This document shows positions 30,920 to 40,492 of a DNA stretch of 64,000 nucleotides, piece after piece (the stretch's first letter is position 1; each line of letters starts with the position of its first letter). This stretch comes from Azospirillum griseum (lineage in GTDB: Bacteria; Pseudomonadota; Alphaproteobacteria; Azospirillales; Azospirillaceae). Both the position numbers and the translations under genes were made by a program. The stretch covers positions 90,049 to 154,048 of the forward strand of contig NZ_RXMA01000012.1 of the NCBI RefSeq assembly GCF_003966125.1, read 5' to 3'. The notes under the pieces are model-generated. The model made no database searches and was not told where the DNA came from. It saw only the letters and a list, made by a program, of their open reading frames with translations.

Positions 30920-31276
30920 ATGTCGTGGCTGTCGAAACTGAGCGGCGGCGGCAAGGCCGCCAACGGCGCGGCGGCGGACAAGGGGCCTCGCCCGTCCCAA
31001 CCGCCGACCATCGTCATCGATCATCACGAATTCGTGCCGGCGGAATTCGCCATCGGCTCCTTTCGCCTGCGCCCCTACGACGGCGACCTGATCGCCCACC
31101 AGCAATTTGATTTCAAGATGGTGTTCACGCTGGGGGAGGAGGTGGTGGAAGCACCCTGCCATGGCCTTGTCGTGAAACTGACCGACGAAAGCGGTCTGGT
31201 CGCCCGCTACAAAAGCCCGCCATCCGTTTATGAGCGCAAGTTTCTGGATTACGTCCGCGCCTGGAAGGGCCTGTAA
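30920..31276 (+). CDS. small PilZ-like protein (tentative)
   Basis: A 118-residue soluble protein. After a short glycine/alanine-rich N terminus comes a compact beta-rich region: FRLRPYDGDLIAHQQFDFKM, then HGLVVKLTDESGLVARYKSPP and a terminal helix YERKFLDYVRAWKG. The order of strands and the terminal helix recall PilZ domains, but the c-di-GMP motif RxxxR...D/NxSxxG is not clearly present. If PilZ-like, it may not bind c-di-GMP. ATG30920 is chosen; the upstream in-frame region is not conserved-looking. Confidence 0.6.
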   Translation: MSWLSKLSGGGKAANGAAADKGPRPSQPPTIVIDHHEFVPAEFAIGSFRLRPYDGDLIAHQQFDFKMVFTLGEEVVEAPCHGLVVKLTDESGLVARYKSPPSVYERKFLDYVRAWKGL

Positions 31277-31358
31277 GCGACAGCGGGCCAAAAACCGCAA
31301 GACACCAACCGCACCAAATGCGGTGGCCCAGCGCCCCCGATCCACCCTATGATGCGGC

Positions 31359-33308
31359 ATGACGATCCGCCTGCTTCCCGACACCCTGGTCAACCGCATC
31401 GCCGCCGGTGAGGTGATCGAACGCCCCGCCGCCGCTGTGAAGGAGCTGGTGGAGAACGCGCTCGACGCCGGGGCCACCCGCATCGACGTGGTGGTGCGCG
31501 ACGGCGGCAAGACGCTGATCTCCATCACCGACGACGGGTGCGGCATGACGGCGGACGAGCTGTCGCTCGCCGTCGAACGCCACGCCACCTCGAAACTGCC
31601 CGGCGACGATCTGCTCGACATCCGCTCGCTCGGCTTCCGGGGGGAGGCGCTGCCCTCCATCGGCGCGGTCAGCCATCTGACCATCACCAGCCGCCCGCGC
31701 GGAGCCGACAGCGCCTGGAGCCTGACGGTGGACGCCGGGGCCAAGGGCACGCCGCAGCCCGCCGCGCTGGCCCACGGCACGCGGATCGAGGTGCGCGACC
31801 TGTTCGCCGCCGTGCCCGCCCGACTGAAATTCCTGAAGGCCCCGCGCACCGAATACGACCACATCGCCGACTGCATCGAACGGTTGGCGATGGCGCATCC
31901 CGGCGTCGCCTTCACCCTGTCCGACGGCGGTGGCCGGTCGGGGTTGCGGTTGTCGGCGGCGCAAGGCGAACTGCTCGACGCCCGTTTGACCCGGCTGGGC
32001 GCGCTGATGGGGCGCGATTTCCAGGACAACGCCGTCCCGGTGGAGGCGATGCGCGAGGCCGTGACCCTGTTCGGCTGGATCGGCCTGCCCACCCTGCACC
32101 GCCCGACCGCGCGCCACCAGCATCTGTTCGTCAATGGCCGTCCGGTGCGCGACAAGCTGATGGTCGGCGCGGTGCGCGCCGCCTACGCCGATTTCCTGCC
32201 GCGCGACCGTCACCCGCTGCTCGCCCTGTTTCTGGAGATCGACCCGCAGGAGGTCGACGTCAACGTCCATCCGGCCAAGGCCGAGGTGCGGTTCCGCGAT
32301 CAGGGGCTGGTGCGCGGCCTGATCGTCGGCGCGCTGAAACGGGCGCTGGCCGACGCCGGGCACCGCGCCTCCACCACCGTCGGGCTGGCGACGCTGGGGG
32401 CGCTGCGCCCGCAGGGCGACGGCGATCCGCCCGGCGCGTCCGCCGACGGCGGCTTCGCCCCCTCCCCCCTGCCCTATGGCCGCAGCGGGGGCGGCGGTGC
32501 CTGGACCGGCGGTTGGGGCGGATCACCGCCCTGGGGCACCGGGCCGACGGTCACGCCGGGGCTGGCGGAGCGGGCCACCGCCTTCCAGGCACCCTACCCG
32601 ACCAATGGCGGAGCCGGGTTGCCGCCGCTTCAAGGCCGCCTGTCCGGCTTCGCCCCGGCGGCGCGCCCGCCCGAATACGCGCCAAACAGCGCCCAGACTC
32701 CGGCCCCCGATGCCCCGCCGCCCGACAGCCATCCGTTGGGCGCGGCGCGGGCGCAATTGCACAACACCTACATCGTCTCGCAAACGCGGGAGGGCATCAT
32801 CATCGTTGACCAGCACGCCGCCCATGAACGGCTGGTCTATGAACGGATGAAAAGCGCCCTGCTCGACGGCGGGGTGAAGCGTCAGGCCCTGCTGATCCCC
32901 GATCTGGTCGAGCTGGACGAACCGTCCGCCGACCGGCTGCTGACCCGCGCGGCGGAACTGGCCGAACTGGGCTTGGTGATCGAAGGGTTCGGCCCCGGCT
33001 GCGTCCTGGTGCGCGAGGTTCCGGCCCTGCTGGGGCAATCCGACGTCAAGGGCCTGATCGCCGATCTGGCCGAGGAGTTGGCCGAACTGGGCGACACCCT
33101 GTCGCTGAAGGAGCGGTTGGAGGCGGTGTGCGGAACCATGGCCTGCCACGGCTCCGTCCGCGCCGGGCGCGCCCTGAACATCGAGGAGATGAACGCCCTG
33201 CTGCGCCAGATGGAAGCCACCCCGCACAGCGGCCAATGCAACCACGGCCGCCCCACCTATGTGGAGCTGAAGCTCGCCGACATCGAACGGCTGTTCGGGC
33301 GGCGGTGA
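31359..33308 (+). CDS. mutL: DNA mismatch repair protein MutL
   Basis: GHKL ATPase and mismatch-repair matchmaker of 649 residues. N-terminal motifs are [13 protein letters not shown] (catalytic Glu32 and Asn33), [16 protein letters not shown] and ATSKL. A proline/glycine-rich linker follows (about 350-465). The C-terminal domain contains [14 protein letters not shown] near residue 484, the endonuclease metal motif DQHA(X)2E(X)4E found in MutL of species lacking MutH. The end lies 10 bases from the convergent hemerythrin gene. Confidence 0.96.
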   Translation: MTIRLLPDTLVNRIAAGEVIERPAAAVKELVENALDAGATRIDVVVRDGGKTLISITDDGCGMTADELSLAVERHATSKLPGDDLLDIRSLGFRGEALPSIGAVSHLTITSRPRGADSAWSLTVDAGAKGTPQPAALAHGTRIEVRDLFAAVPARLKFLKAPRTEYDHIADCIERLAMAHPGVAFTLSDGGGRSGLRLSAAQGELLDARLTRLGALMGRDFQDNAVPVEAMREAVTLFGWIGLPTLHRPTARHQHLFVNGRPVRDKLMVGAVRAAYADFLPRDRHPLLALFLEIDPQEVDVNVHPAKAEVRFRDQGLVRGLIVGALKRALADAGHRASTTVGLATLGALRPQGDGDPPGASADGGFAPSPLPYGRSGGGGAWTGGWGGSPPWGTGPTVTPGLAERATAFQAPYPTNGGAGLPPLQGRLSGFAPAARPPEYAPNSAQTPAPDAPPPDSHPLGAARAQLHNTYIVSQTREGIIIVDQHAAHERLVYERMKSALLDGGVKRQALLIPDLVELDEPSADRLLTRAAELAELGLVIEGFGPGCVLVREVPALLGQSDVKGLIADLAEELAELGDTLSLKERLEAVCGTMACHGSVRAGRALNIEEMNALLRQMEATPHSGQCNHGRPTYVELKLADIERLFGRR

Positions 33309-33318
33309 TTGGCGCGCG

Positions 33319-33753
33319 TCAGGCCGCGCGTATCTCCGCCCCCAGCCGTTCGGCCAGCGGGTACAGCTCGGCGTTCTCCCGCGCGATGCGGTTCTTGAAC
33401 GCGTCCAACATGGTCCGGGTTTCGGCCACGAAGCCCGCCGGGTCCTTGGCGATGGCGAAGGGGCCGGGCCAGCGCTGGCGGTAGGCTTCGAAGCGCTGGG
33501 TCAGCCCGCCCATCTCCTGCTGGAACCGCGCGGCCAGACCGCGCAAGGCGGGGTCGGCGGCGCGGGCCAGCCGGGGGTACAGCGCCTTGTCCTCCACCGC
33601 CAGATGAACCGAGAATTTGCCGAACAGTTGGACAAGGTCGGTGGCGACCGGGGCCGGATTCGCTGCGATCGCCACCGGGTCCAACCGCCGCTCGATGGCG
33701 GCGGCCAGCGCCAGAACGTCGCTGTGGTGGGTGTGGAAGCTGGTCATGTCCAT
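33319..33753 (-). CDS. hemerythrin domain protein
   Basis: Four-helix protein of 144 residues with a hemerythrin-like pattern: FHTHHSDV at the N terminus, FSVHLAVEDKALYPRL in the middle and RIARENAELYPLAERL at the end. These give His and Glu positions for a diiron site. It differs from the canonical bacteriohemerythrin at 9405. It lies 110 bases downstream of hmp on the same strand, so it may belong to the same nitric-oxide-induced transcript, as hemerythrin-fold iron-repair proteins such as YtfE do elsewhere. That link is an inference from position. Confidence 0.8.
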   Translation of the reverse strand: MDMTSFHTHHSDVLALAAAIERRLDPVAIAANPAPVATDLVQLFGKFSVHLAVEDKALYPRLARAADPALRGLAARFQQEMGGLTQRFEAYRQRWPGPFAIAKDPAGFVAETRTMLDAFKNRIARENAELYPLAERLGAEIRAA

Positions 33754-33863
33754 GATGGAACGTCCTTATCAGAATGGGTGCCGACCAGCGCCCCGCCGCC
33801 ACGGAACGGGACGCTGACGGACCGGGGCCTGGCGGCTCTGGCTTGGGAAAACCCCCGCCGTGG

Positions 33864-35033
33864 TCAGGCCAGGGCTTCCTTGGGGCCGAAAAATTCGTGG
33901 AAGATCGCCCCGCTCGGCAGACCCAGCGCGGTCAACGCGCCGATCACCGCCGCCATGAAGGGCTTCGGCCCCACCACATACGCCTCCGCGCCGGGCGGCA
34001 GCAGAGCCGCCAACGCCTGCTGGTCGAGCAAACCGACCAGATCCGGCGTGTCGTGCGCGTCGGGTTCGGCGTAGCAATAGACGGTCTTCAGGGCCTCATG
34101 GCGGGCGGCCAGCGCGTCCACCTGATCGCGGAAGGCGTGCACCGCGCCGTTGATCGCGGCGTGGACGTAGATCACCCGCCGCCCGGCGGCCAGCGCCTGT
34201 TCGGCCAGCGGCAGGGCCGGGGTCTGCCCCACCCCGCCGGTGATGAGCAGCACGGGCGCGGCGCTGTCGGTCAACACGAACTCCCCGGCGGGCGGATAGA
34301 CCTCGATCTCGTCGCCAACGCGCACGCGGTCGTGCAGGAAGCCCGACACCAGCCCGTGATCCTCCCGCTTGACCGAAATCCGATAGGTCTCGCCGTTGGG
34401 GCTGGCCGACAGGCTGTAATTGCGGTGCACCGTCTCGCCGTCGATGGTCAGCTTCAGCCCCAGATACTGGCCGGGGCGGAAATCCATCACCCGCCCGCCA
34501 TCGACCGGGGCCAGACGGAAGGAGGTGATGACCGCGCTTTCCGGGGTCTTTTCGACCACGCGGAAGCGGCGCGCGCCGCGCCAGCCACCGGTCAGCGCCG
34601 CCTTGCGGCTGTATTCGGCCTCCTCCGCCGCGATCAACAGGCGGGCGAGCTGCCAATAGGCCGCCCCCCAGGCGTCGGCGACCTCCGCCGTCACCGCGTC
34701 GCCCAGAACCCGCCCGATGGCGTCCATCAGGCAGGTTCCGACAATCTCATACTGATCCGCTGTGATGTTCAGCGAGACGTGCTTTTGCACGATGCCCGCC
34801 ACCGCCGACCCCAGAACCTCCAGCCGGTCGATGTTGGAGGCGTAGGCGATGATGGCGTTGGCGAGCGCCTGCGGCTGGGCACCGGCGCGCTGGTGGCTTT
34901 GGTTGAAGACGGCGCGCACCTCGGGAAAGCGCTCGAACATCAACGGGTAAAAGGTGGCGGTGATCTGGTTGGCGTGGGCGGCGACCACCGGGGCCGTGGC
35001 CTTGATGATGGCGGTCTGGGCGGGCGTCAGCAT
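33864..35033 (-). CDS. hmp: flavohemoprotein, nitric oxide dioxygenase
   Basis: Converts nitric oxide to nitrate using O2 and NAD(P)H; 389 residues. The globin domain has Tyr29 (TFYP) and proximal His85 (QKHVSLNITADQY), the same positions as in E. coli Hmp. The FAD domain carries RNYSLS, and the NAD domain carries LITGGVGQTP, with a C-terminal HEFFGP ending. It diverges from norR. A near-consensus sigma-54 promoter lies about 46-63 bases before the ATG, with NorR-type boxes upstream, so nitric-oxide induction through NorR is strongly suggested. Confidence 0.97.
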   Translation of the reverse strand: MLTPAQTAIIKATAPVVAAHANQITATFYPLMFERFPEVRAVFNQSHQRAGAQPQALANAIIAYASNIDRLEVLGSAVAGIVQKHVSLNITADQYEIVGTCLMDAIGRVLGDAVTAEVADAWGAAYWQLARLLIAAEEAEYSRKAALTGGWRGARRFRVVEKTPESAVITSFRLAPVDGGRVMDFRPGQYLGLKLTIDGETVHRNYSLSASPNGETYRISVKREDHGLVSGFLHDRVRVGDEIEVYPPAGEFVLTDSAAPVLLITGGVGQTPALPLAEQALAAGRRVIYVHAAINGAVHAFRDQVDALAARHEALKTVYCYAEPDAHDTPDLVGLLDQQALAALLPPGAEAYVVGPKPFMAAVIGALTALGLPSGAIFHEFFGPKEALA

Positions 35034-35078
35034 GATGCGTGCGGTCCTTTGTTGCGCGGCGTGATGTCGCATCCCCTA

Positions 35079-35096
35079 TGGCAAGCCCCGTGCCAA
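35079..35096 (-). promoter_or_regulatory. sigma-54 promoter of hmp
   Basis: Read on the minus strand, the site is TTGGCACGGGGCTTGCCA. It fits the -24/-12 consensus TGGCACG-N4-TTGC exactly. Transcription would start near 35069, leaving a leader of about 36 bases. A sigma-54 promoter needs an enhancer-binding activator, and norR is encoded next door. Confidence 0.88.
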
Positions 35097-35104
35097 GCCC
35101 TGCG

Positions 35105-35122
35105 GGCGCGGATTTCCGCGCC
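35105..35122. repeat. 8-bp inverted repeat between hmp promoter and NorR box
   Basis: GGCGCGGA and TCCGCGCC flank TT. It lies between the sigma-54 promoter and the nearest NorR box, where a DNA-bending protein often binds at such promoters. The role is unknown. Confidence 0.4.
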
Positions 35123-35138
35123 GCACAACCAGGCTGTT

Positions 35139-35149
35139 GTCAGAGTGAC
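35139..35149. promoter_or_regulatory. NorR box 1
   Basis: GTCAGAGTGAC matches the NorR core GT-N7-AC and the fuller GTCA-N3-TGAC palindrome. Its centre is about 74 bases upstream of the predicted hmp start, a normal enhancer position. Confidence 0.8.
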
Positions 35150-35164
35150 CCGCTGGGGTATGAT

Positions 35165-35175
35165 GTCGAATGGAC
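35165..35175. promoter_or_regulatory. NorR box 2
   Basis: GTCGAATGGAC has the GT-N7-AC core with GTC/GAC ends. It spans the norR start codon at 35170 and lies 26 bases from box 1, so it could also allow autoregulation. Confidence 0.6.
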
Positions 35176-36726
35176 AACGTTGATGTCGTTTCGACACACC
35201 CCTTCGCCGCCGCCGACGTCGCCGACCTGCTGGAGCGGTTGGACCGGCCGGATCGGCTGTGGCCGCTGTTCCTGGAGCATGTGGCCCGCCGCCTGCCCTG
35301 CGACGCCAGCGCGGTGCTGCGGCTGGACGGCGACCGCCTGATCCCGCTGGCCACGCGCGGCCTCAGCCCCGACACGCTGGGCCGCCGTTTCCGCCTGGAC
35401 GACCACCCGCGCCTGCGCGGGATTCTGGAGTCCGCCGAGGCGCTGACCCGCTTTCCCGCCGATTGCCCGCTGCCCGATCCCTACGACGGCCTGATCCCCG
35501 ACGGGCAGGACCGCTTGCACGTGCATGATTGCGTCGGCGCGCCGCTGCGGCGGTCAGGCGGGGGGCCAGCCTGGGGCGTGATGACGCTGGACGCCCTGAC
35601 ACCCGGACGACTCGATGGGCTGGACGGGGCCATGGTCGATCTCGCCCGGCTGGCCATGGCCTTGGCCGAGGCGACGGAGCGGCGGGCGGCGGCGGCGGAA
35701 CCGGCGCGCGGGTTCGACGACCGGTCCGATCCGGCCATCGAACTGGTGGGCGACAGCCCGGTGATGGCGGCCCTGCTGCGCGACATCGACGCGGTGGCCG
35801 ACAGCGATCTGGTGGTGCTGGTGCTGGGCGAAACCGGCGTCGGCAAGGAGCTGGTGGCCCGCCGCCTGCACGCCCGTTCCCGCCGGGCGCAAGGGCCGCT
35901 GGTCCATGTGAATTGCGCCGCCCTGCCCGACACGCTGGTGGAAAGCGAGCTGTTCGGCCATGTGCGCGGGGCCTTTTCCGGGGCGGTGGCCGACCGGCGC
36001 GGCAAGTTCGAACTGGCCGACGGCGGCACCCTGTTTCTGGACGAGGTGGGCGAACTGCCGCTGGCGGTTCAGGCCAAGATGCTGCGCGCCTTGCAGAACG
36101 GCGAGATTCAGCGGGTGGGGTCCGACCGCCACCTGACCGTCAACGTCCGCGTCATCGCCGCGACCAACCGCGATCTGACGCGCGAGGTGGCGGAGGGACG
36201 GTTCCGCGCCGACGTCTATCACCGCCTCAGCGTCTACCCGCTGCGCGTGCCGCCGCTGCGCCAGCGCGGGGCCGAGGCGCTGCGGCTGGCCGGGCTGTTC
36301 CTGGAACGCAACCGGGCGCGGCTGGGGTTGCGCAACGTCCGCCTGTCCGCCGACGCCGAACGGCGGTTGCTGTCCTACCCCTGGCCCGGCAATGTGCGGG
36401 AGTTGGAACACGCCATCGGGCGCGGGGCCATCCGCGCCCGCGCCGCCCGCGCCGCCGAGGGCGGGGTCCTGACCCTGACCGCCGTCGATCTGGGCCTGAC
36501 CGACGCGGAGGACACGCCCCCCGCGCCCAACACCACCCCATGCCCGACCGCAAGCCCCCCCGACGATCTGCCCCTGCGCGACGCGGTGGACGATCTGCAA
36601 CGCCGGATGATCCGCGACCATCTGGCCCGCCACGACGGCAATTGGGCCAAAGCGGCCCGCAGCCTGGGCCTGGACCGCAGCAACCTGTTCCGTCTGGCCG
36701 GACGGCTGGGCCTGCGGACGGAGTGA
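35170..36726 (+). CDS. norR: nitric-oxide-sensing sigma-54 activator NorR
   Basis: Enhancer-binding regulator of 518 residues. The GAF domain (about 20-170) keeps the LGRRF.LDDHPRL and [16 protein letters not shown] stretches that form the iron-nitrosyl sensor in E. coli NorR. The AAA+ domain has Walker A GETGVGKE (220-227), the sigma-54 contact loop GAFSGA (267-272) and Walker [10 protein letters not shown]. The C terminus has a Fis-type helix-turn-helix ([23 protein letters not shown]). The loop is usually GAFTGA; here Thr is Ser. Divergent from hmp, its likely target. Confidence 0.95.
   Translation: MDNVDVVSTHPFAAADVADLLERLDRPDRLWPLFLEHVARRLPCDASAVLRLDGDRLIPLATRGLSPDTLGRRFRLDDHPRLRGILESAEALTRFPADCPLPDPYDGLIPDGQDRLHVHDCVGAPLRRSGGGPAWGVMTLDALTPGRLDGLDGAMVDLARLAMALAEATERRAAAAEPARGFDDRSDPAIELVGDSPVMAALLRDIDAVADSDLVVLVLGETGVGKELVARRLHARSRRAQGPLVHVNCAALPDTLVESELFGHVRGAFSGAVADRRGKFELADGGTLFLDEVGELPLAVQAKMLRALQNGEIQRVGSDRHLTVNVRVIAATNRDLTREVAEGRFRADVYHRLSVYPLRVPPLRQRGAEALRLAGLFLERNRARLGLRNVRLSADAERRLLSYPWPGNVRELEHAIGRGAIRARAARAAEGGVLTLTAVDLGLTDAEDTPPAPNTTPCPTASPPDDLPLRDAVDDLQRRMIRDHLARHDGNWAKAARSLGLDRSNLFRLAGRLGLRTE
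35185..35195. promoter_or_regulatory. NorR box 3
   Basis: GTCGTTTCGAC is a perfect palindrome with the GT-N7-AC core. It lies inside the first codons of norR, 20 bases from box 2. Three spaced boxes are typical of NorR enhancers, although this one falls in coding sequence. Confidence 0.55.
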
Positions 36727-36739
36727 GCGGGAGCGGTTA

Positions 36740-36783
36740 GAGCAGATCGCGTGAAATCGGAATCGATTTCACGCGATCTGCTC
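36740..36783. repeat. palindromic intergenic element, hairpin 1
   Basis: Arms 36740-36758 and 36765-36783 are exact reverse complements of 19 bases around a six-base loop. It stands alone between norR and xseA and, with the next hairpin, looks like a dispersed palindromic element of the kind common between alphaproteobacterial genes. Confidence 0.8.
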
Positions 36784-36796
36784 GATAAATCAAAGC

Positions 36797-36839
36797 TTAG
36801 AGCGCCGTGTTGTTTCGTGTTTTAGGCACGGCGCTCTAA
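36797..36839. repeat. palindromic intergenic element, hairpin 2
   Basis: Arms 36797-36809 and 36827-36839 (13 bases, core TAGAGCGCCGTG) flank a 17-base loop with several T residues. The right arm contains the xseA stop codon TAG at 36836-36838. It could serve as a terminator for both norR and xseA. Confidence 0.75.
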
Positions 36840-38509
36840 AACAGGCTGCCCTGTGTCGGCGGCACGCGCGGTTTCCGGCTCTCCGCCTTCTTCTCCGGCT
36901 TCGGTTCGGTTTTCGGTTCCGGCGGCTCGGCTTTCGCTTCCGATGCAACCACAACCGGCGCGGCCTGCGTCTGCGCCCCGTCGCCCGCCACCGTCACCCC
37001 GACCCGGCTGTCGTCGCCAAAGCGCAGGGTCAGCGCCTGCCCCGCTGTGGTTTGGCGGGCGGCGGTGATCGGTTTGCCGTCGCGGTCCTCGACCAGGACG
37101 AAACCGCGCGCCAGCACGCTCTTGTGGCTGTAGCTTTCCAGCAATTGGCCGAGCGACTCCAGTTTGCGCGCCTGCGTCTCCAACGTGGCGGCAAAGACGC
37201 GGTCCAGGCGGGGCGTCAGGTCGGCCAACCGCCGCGCGGAGTCCTCCAGACGGTGGCGGGCCGGGGTCAGCGACAGGCGACCGGCGACGCGCTGGTACCG
37301 CCCCTCGGCCATCGTCACCGCGTGGCGCAGCGCACCGTCCAGCGCGCGGGCTTCCCCGGCCAGGGTTTGCCGGGCCTGGATCAACTGGTCGCGCGGGTGG
37401 CGCAGGCGGGCCGCCGCCTCCCCCACCCGGGTGCGGCGGCGTTCCACCAGCGCCCCGGCGGCCAGCACCAGCCGTTCGGCGCGGTCGTCCAGCCGCTGGG
37501 CGTGGCCGTCCAGCAGGGCGCGGGGGTCGCCCAGCCCGCGCGCCAACCCCTCCACCCGGTTGCGCCGCTCGCTCAACAGCCGCCCGGCGCTGGCCAGCAG
37601 GCGGCGTTCGTCGTCCAGCACCTGCGCCAGCAACTCGCCGCGCACCGGAACCGCCATTTCGGCGGCGGCGGTCGGCGTCGGCGCGCGGCGGTCGGACGCG
37701 TGGTCGATCAGGGTGGTGTCGGTTTCGTGGCCGACGGCGGAAATCAGCGGGATGGCGCTCGCCGCCGCCGCCCGCACGACGATCTCCTCGTTGAAGGCCA
37801 TCAAATCTTCCAGCGAGCCGCCGCCGCGCGCGACGATCAGCAGCTCGGGGCGCGGGACCGGCCCGCCCGCCCGCAGCCGGTTGAACCCGTCAATCGCCGC
37901 CGCGACCTCCGCCGCCGCCCGCTCGCCCTGGACCGCGACCGGCCAGAGCAGGACATGGCGGGGAAAGCGGTCGTTCAGCCGGTGCAGGATGTCGCGGATC
38001 ACCGCCCCGGTGGGCGAGGTGACGACGCCGATGACGGCGGGCAGGAAGGGAATCGGCTTTTTCCGCGCCGGGTCGAACAGCCCTTCGGCGGCCAGACGGC
38101 GCTTGCGCTCCTCCAGCATCTTCAGCAGCGCGCCTTCGCCCGCCAACTCCATCGATTCGATGACGAGCTGGTATTGCGAGCGGCCCGGATAGGTGGTCAT
38201 CCGCCCGGTGACGATGACCTCCAACCCCTCCTCCGGCTTGACCGCCAGCTTGGACATGGTTCCGCGCCAGCACACCGCCTCGATCACCGCCGTGTCGTCC
38301 TTCAGACGCAGATAGCAGTGGCCGGAGCTGTGCTTTTTCGGCTGGGAGATCTCGCCGCGCACCCGGACGAAGCCGAACTCCTCCTCGATGCTGCGCTTCA
38401 GACGGCGGGCAAGGTCGCCGACCGTGTATTCCGGCAGGTTGGACCCCGGACGCGGTTCGGGCGCGACCAGCGGCAGGGACGGGGCGGGGCCATCAAAATC
38501 TTGAGTCAT
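36836..38509 (-). CDS. xseA: exodeoxyribonuclease VII large subunit
   Basis: Single-strand exonuclease subunit of 557 residues, longer than the usual 450 or so. An N-terminal OB fold ([24 protein letters not shown]...[10 protein letters not shown]) precedes the catalytic core with [31 protein letters not shown] and [16 protein letters not shown] long coiled coil follows, then [14 protein letters not shown]. An extra lysine/proline/glutamate tail of about 60 residues ends the protein. The ATG at 38509 (MTQDF) is preferred. The small subunit gene xseB is not adjacent. Confidence 0.95.
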   Translation of the reverse strand: MTQDFDGPAPSLPLVAPEPRPGSNLPEYTVGDLARRLKRSIEEEFGFVRVRGEISQPKKHSSGHCYLRLKDDTAVIEAVCWRGTMSKLAVKPEEGLEVIVTGRMTTYPGRSQYQLVIESMELAGEGALLKMLEERKRRLAAEGLFDPARKKPIPFLPAVIGVVTSPTGAVIRDILHRLNDRFPRHVLLWPVAVQGERAAAEVAAAIDGFNRLRAGGPVPRPELLIVARGGGSLEDLMAFNEEIVVRAAAASAIPLISAVGHETDTTLIDHASDRRAPTPTAAAEMAVPVRGELLAQVLDDERRLLASAGRLLSERRNRVEGLARGLGDPRALLDGHAQRLDDRAERLVLAAGALVERRRTRVGEAAARLRHPRDQLIQARQTLAGEARALDGALRHAVTMAEGRYQRVAGRLSLTPARHRLEDSARRLADLTPRLDRVFAATLETQARKLESLGQLLESYSHKSVLARGFVLVEDRDGKPITAARQTTAGQALTLRFGDDSRVGVTVAGDGAQTQAAPVVVASEAKAEPPEPKTEPKPEKKAESRKPRVPPTQGSLF

Positions 38510-38571
38510 GGTGCGGGCATGATACAAGGCGCGCAGTTGGCAACAAGCGCGTTAACAAGGGGCGTCGCGTC

Positions 38572-39858
38572 ATGAAAGTCCTCGTCGTCGGTTCGGGTGG
38601 GCGTGAGCACTCCCTGTGCTGGGCCATCGCCAAGTCGCCGCTGTGCTCCGCGCTCTATTGCGCGCCGGGCAACGCCGGGATCGCCGATGTCGCCACCCTG
38701 GTCCCCATCGGGGCGGAGGATGTGGACGCCATCGTCCGCTTCGCCCAGGACAGCGCCATCGACTTCGTCGTCGTCGGCCCGGAAGGCCCGCTGGTGCTGG
38801 GTCTGGTGGACAGGCTGAACGCCATCGGCATCAAGGCCTTCGGCCCCAGCGCCGCCGCCGCCGCCCTGGAAGGCTCCAAGGGCTTCATGAAGGACATTCT
38901 GGCCAAATACGGCGTGCCGACCGCCTTCTATGGCCGCTTCACCGACGCCGAGGCCGCCAAGGCCTATGTCCGCCAGCACGGCGCGCCCATCGTGGTCAAG
39001 GCCGACGGTCTGGCCGCTGGCAAGGGCGTGACCGTCGCCCGCACGCAGGAGGAGGCGTTCGCCGCCATCGACGACGCGCTGATCGGCGGCCGCTTCGGTG
39101 CCGCCGGGGCCGAAGTGGTGGTGGAAGAGTTCCTGGACGGGGAGGAGGTCAGCTTCTTCGCCCTGTGCGACGGTGAAAACGCCCTGCCGATGGCCTCGGC
39201 CCAGGACCACAAGGCGGTGGGCGACGGCGACACCGGCCCCAACACCGGCGGGATGGGGGCCTATTCCCCCGCCCCGGCCCTGACGCCGGAGCTTCAGGCC
39301 CGCGTGATGCGCGAGATCGTCGAACCGACGGTCAAGGGCATGGCGGCGGAAGGCCGCCCGTTCAAGGGCGTGCTGTTCGCCGGTCTGATGATCGTGCAGA
39401 CGCCGGACGGCCCGACCCCGAAGACGCTGGAGTTCAACGTGCGCTTCGGCGACCCCGAATGCCAGACGCTGATGAGCCGCCTGGAGTCCGACGCGCTCGC
39501 GGCACTGGTCGCCGCCGCCGACGGCGCGCTCGACCGCATCGACCTGCGTTGGTCGGACGACACCGCGCTGTGCGTGGTGATGGCCGCCCAGGGCTACCCC
39601 GGCGATTACCTGAAGAACACCGAGATCAAGGGCCTGGACGCCGCCAACGCGGTGGACGGGGTGACGGTGTTCCACGCCGGAACCAAGCGCGCCGAGGATG
39701 GCCGCGTGCTGTCGGTGGGTGGCCGCGTGCTGGGCGTGACCGCCCGCGCCGCAACGGTCGCCGCCGCCCAGGCCGCCGCCTATCGCGGCGTGGACGCGCT
39801 GGACTGGCCGGGCGGCTTCTGCCGCCGCGACATCGGGTGGCGCGCGGTGGGGCGGTAA
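38572..39858 (+). CDS. purD: phosphoribosylamine-glycine ligase
   Basis: ATP-grasp enzyme of 428 residues for the second step of purine synthesis, joining glycine to phosphoribosylamine. The N-terminal [13 protein letters not shown] motif, [17 protein letters not shown] in the ATP-grasp domain and the GARS signature [11 protein letters not shown] are all present, as is [20 protein letters not shown]. It starts 62 bases from divergent xseA. Confidence 0.97.
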   Translation: MKVLVVGSGGREHSLCWAIAKSPLCSALYCAPGNAGIADVATLVPIGAEDVDAIVRFAQDSAIDFVVVGPEGPLVLGLVDRLNAIGIKAFGPSAAAAALEGSKGFMKDILAKYGVPTAFYGRFTDAEAAKAYVRQHGAPIVVKADGLAAGKGVTVARTQEEAFAAIDDALIGGRFGAAGAEVVVEEFLDGEEVSFFALCDGENALPMASAQDHKAVGDGDTGPNTGGMGAYSPAPALTPELQARVMREIVEPTVKGMAAEGRPFKGVLFAGLMIVQTPDGPTPKTLEFNVRFGDPECQTLMSRLESDALAALVAAADGALDRIDLRWSDDTALCVVMAAQGYPGDYLKNTEIKGLDAANAVDGVTVFHAGTKRAEDGRVLSVGGRVLGVTARAATVAAAQAAAYRGVDALDWPGGFCRRDIGWRAVGR

Positions 39859-39905
39859 CACTCACACCACCCCTCTCCCGTGTGATGCGGGCGAGGGATG
39901 CCCCC

Positions 39906-40373
39906 TCACCGCCGGGTCTTGAAAAAGTCCCGCAGCAGCGCGCCCGCGCGCCGTTCGTCGATGCCGCCATACACGTCCGGGGCGTGGTGGCAGGTGTGTT
40001 GAGCGAAAAAGCGCGGGCCGTGGTCCACCGCTCCGCCCTTGGGGTCATAGGCACCGTAATAGACCCGGCGCAGGCGGGCGAAGCTGATGGCGGCGGCGCA
40101 GAGGGCACAGGGTTCCAAGGTCACATAGAGGTCGTGGCCGGGCAGTCGCGGCTCGCCCACCGTCGCGCAGGCCGCGCGGATCGCCAGCAATTCGGCGTGG
40201 GCGCTGGGGTCGTTCAGTTCCTCCGTCCGGTTGCCCGCGCGGGCCAGCACGGTTCCCGTGGCGGGATCGACGATCACCGCCCCCACCGGGACCTCGCCCC
40301 GGCGGGCGGCGGCCTCGGCCTCGGCGAAGGCAAGCTCCATGTAGGATGGGCGGGGTGGGAACAGCGGCGGCAT
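39906..40373 (-). CDS. tadA: tRNA(adenine34) deaminase TadA
   Basis: Zinc deaminase of 155 residues that converts A34 of tRNA-Arg to inosine. The zinc/catalytic set is His59 and Glu61 (SAHAELLAI) and Cys89 and Cys92 (LEPCALC). VPVGAVIVDPATG and YYGAYDPKGGAVDHG are also conserved. ATG40373 is used; MELAF at 40340 is a shorter alternative, and neither has a strong ribosome site. It diverges from the rluB-type gene, an arrangement common in alphaproteobacteria. Confidence 0.93.
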   Translation of the reverse strand: MPPLFPPRPSYMELAFAEAEAAARRGEVPVGAVIVDPATGTVLARAGNRTEELNDPSAHAELLAIRAACATVGEPRLPGHDLYVTLEPCALCAAAISFARLRRVYYGAYDPKGGAVDHGPRFFAQHTCHHAPDVYGGIDERRAGALLRDFFKTRR

Positions 40374-40492
40374 GGCAGGGGCCAACCTGCCCACCGGATT
40401 CCCCGCCCGTCAACCCGATTCCGGCGCAAAAGCGGGGGATTGGACCGGGTCCCGGGTTGCGGGCGGGACGATCTGGCCCTATGGTCCGCGCT

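Noticed and set aside
30920..31276. Firm assignment of this gene as a c-di-GMP receptor
   Set aside because: The fold pattern is PilZ-like, but the RxxxR and D/NxSxxG ligand motifs are not clearly present.
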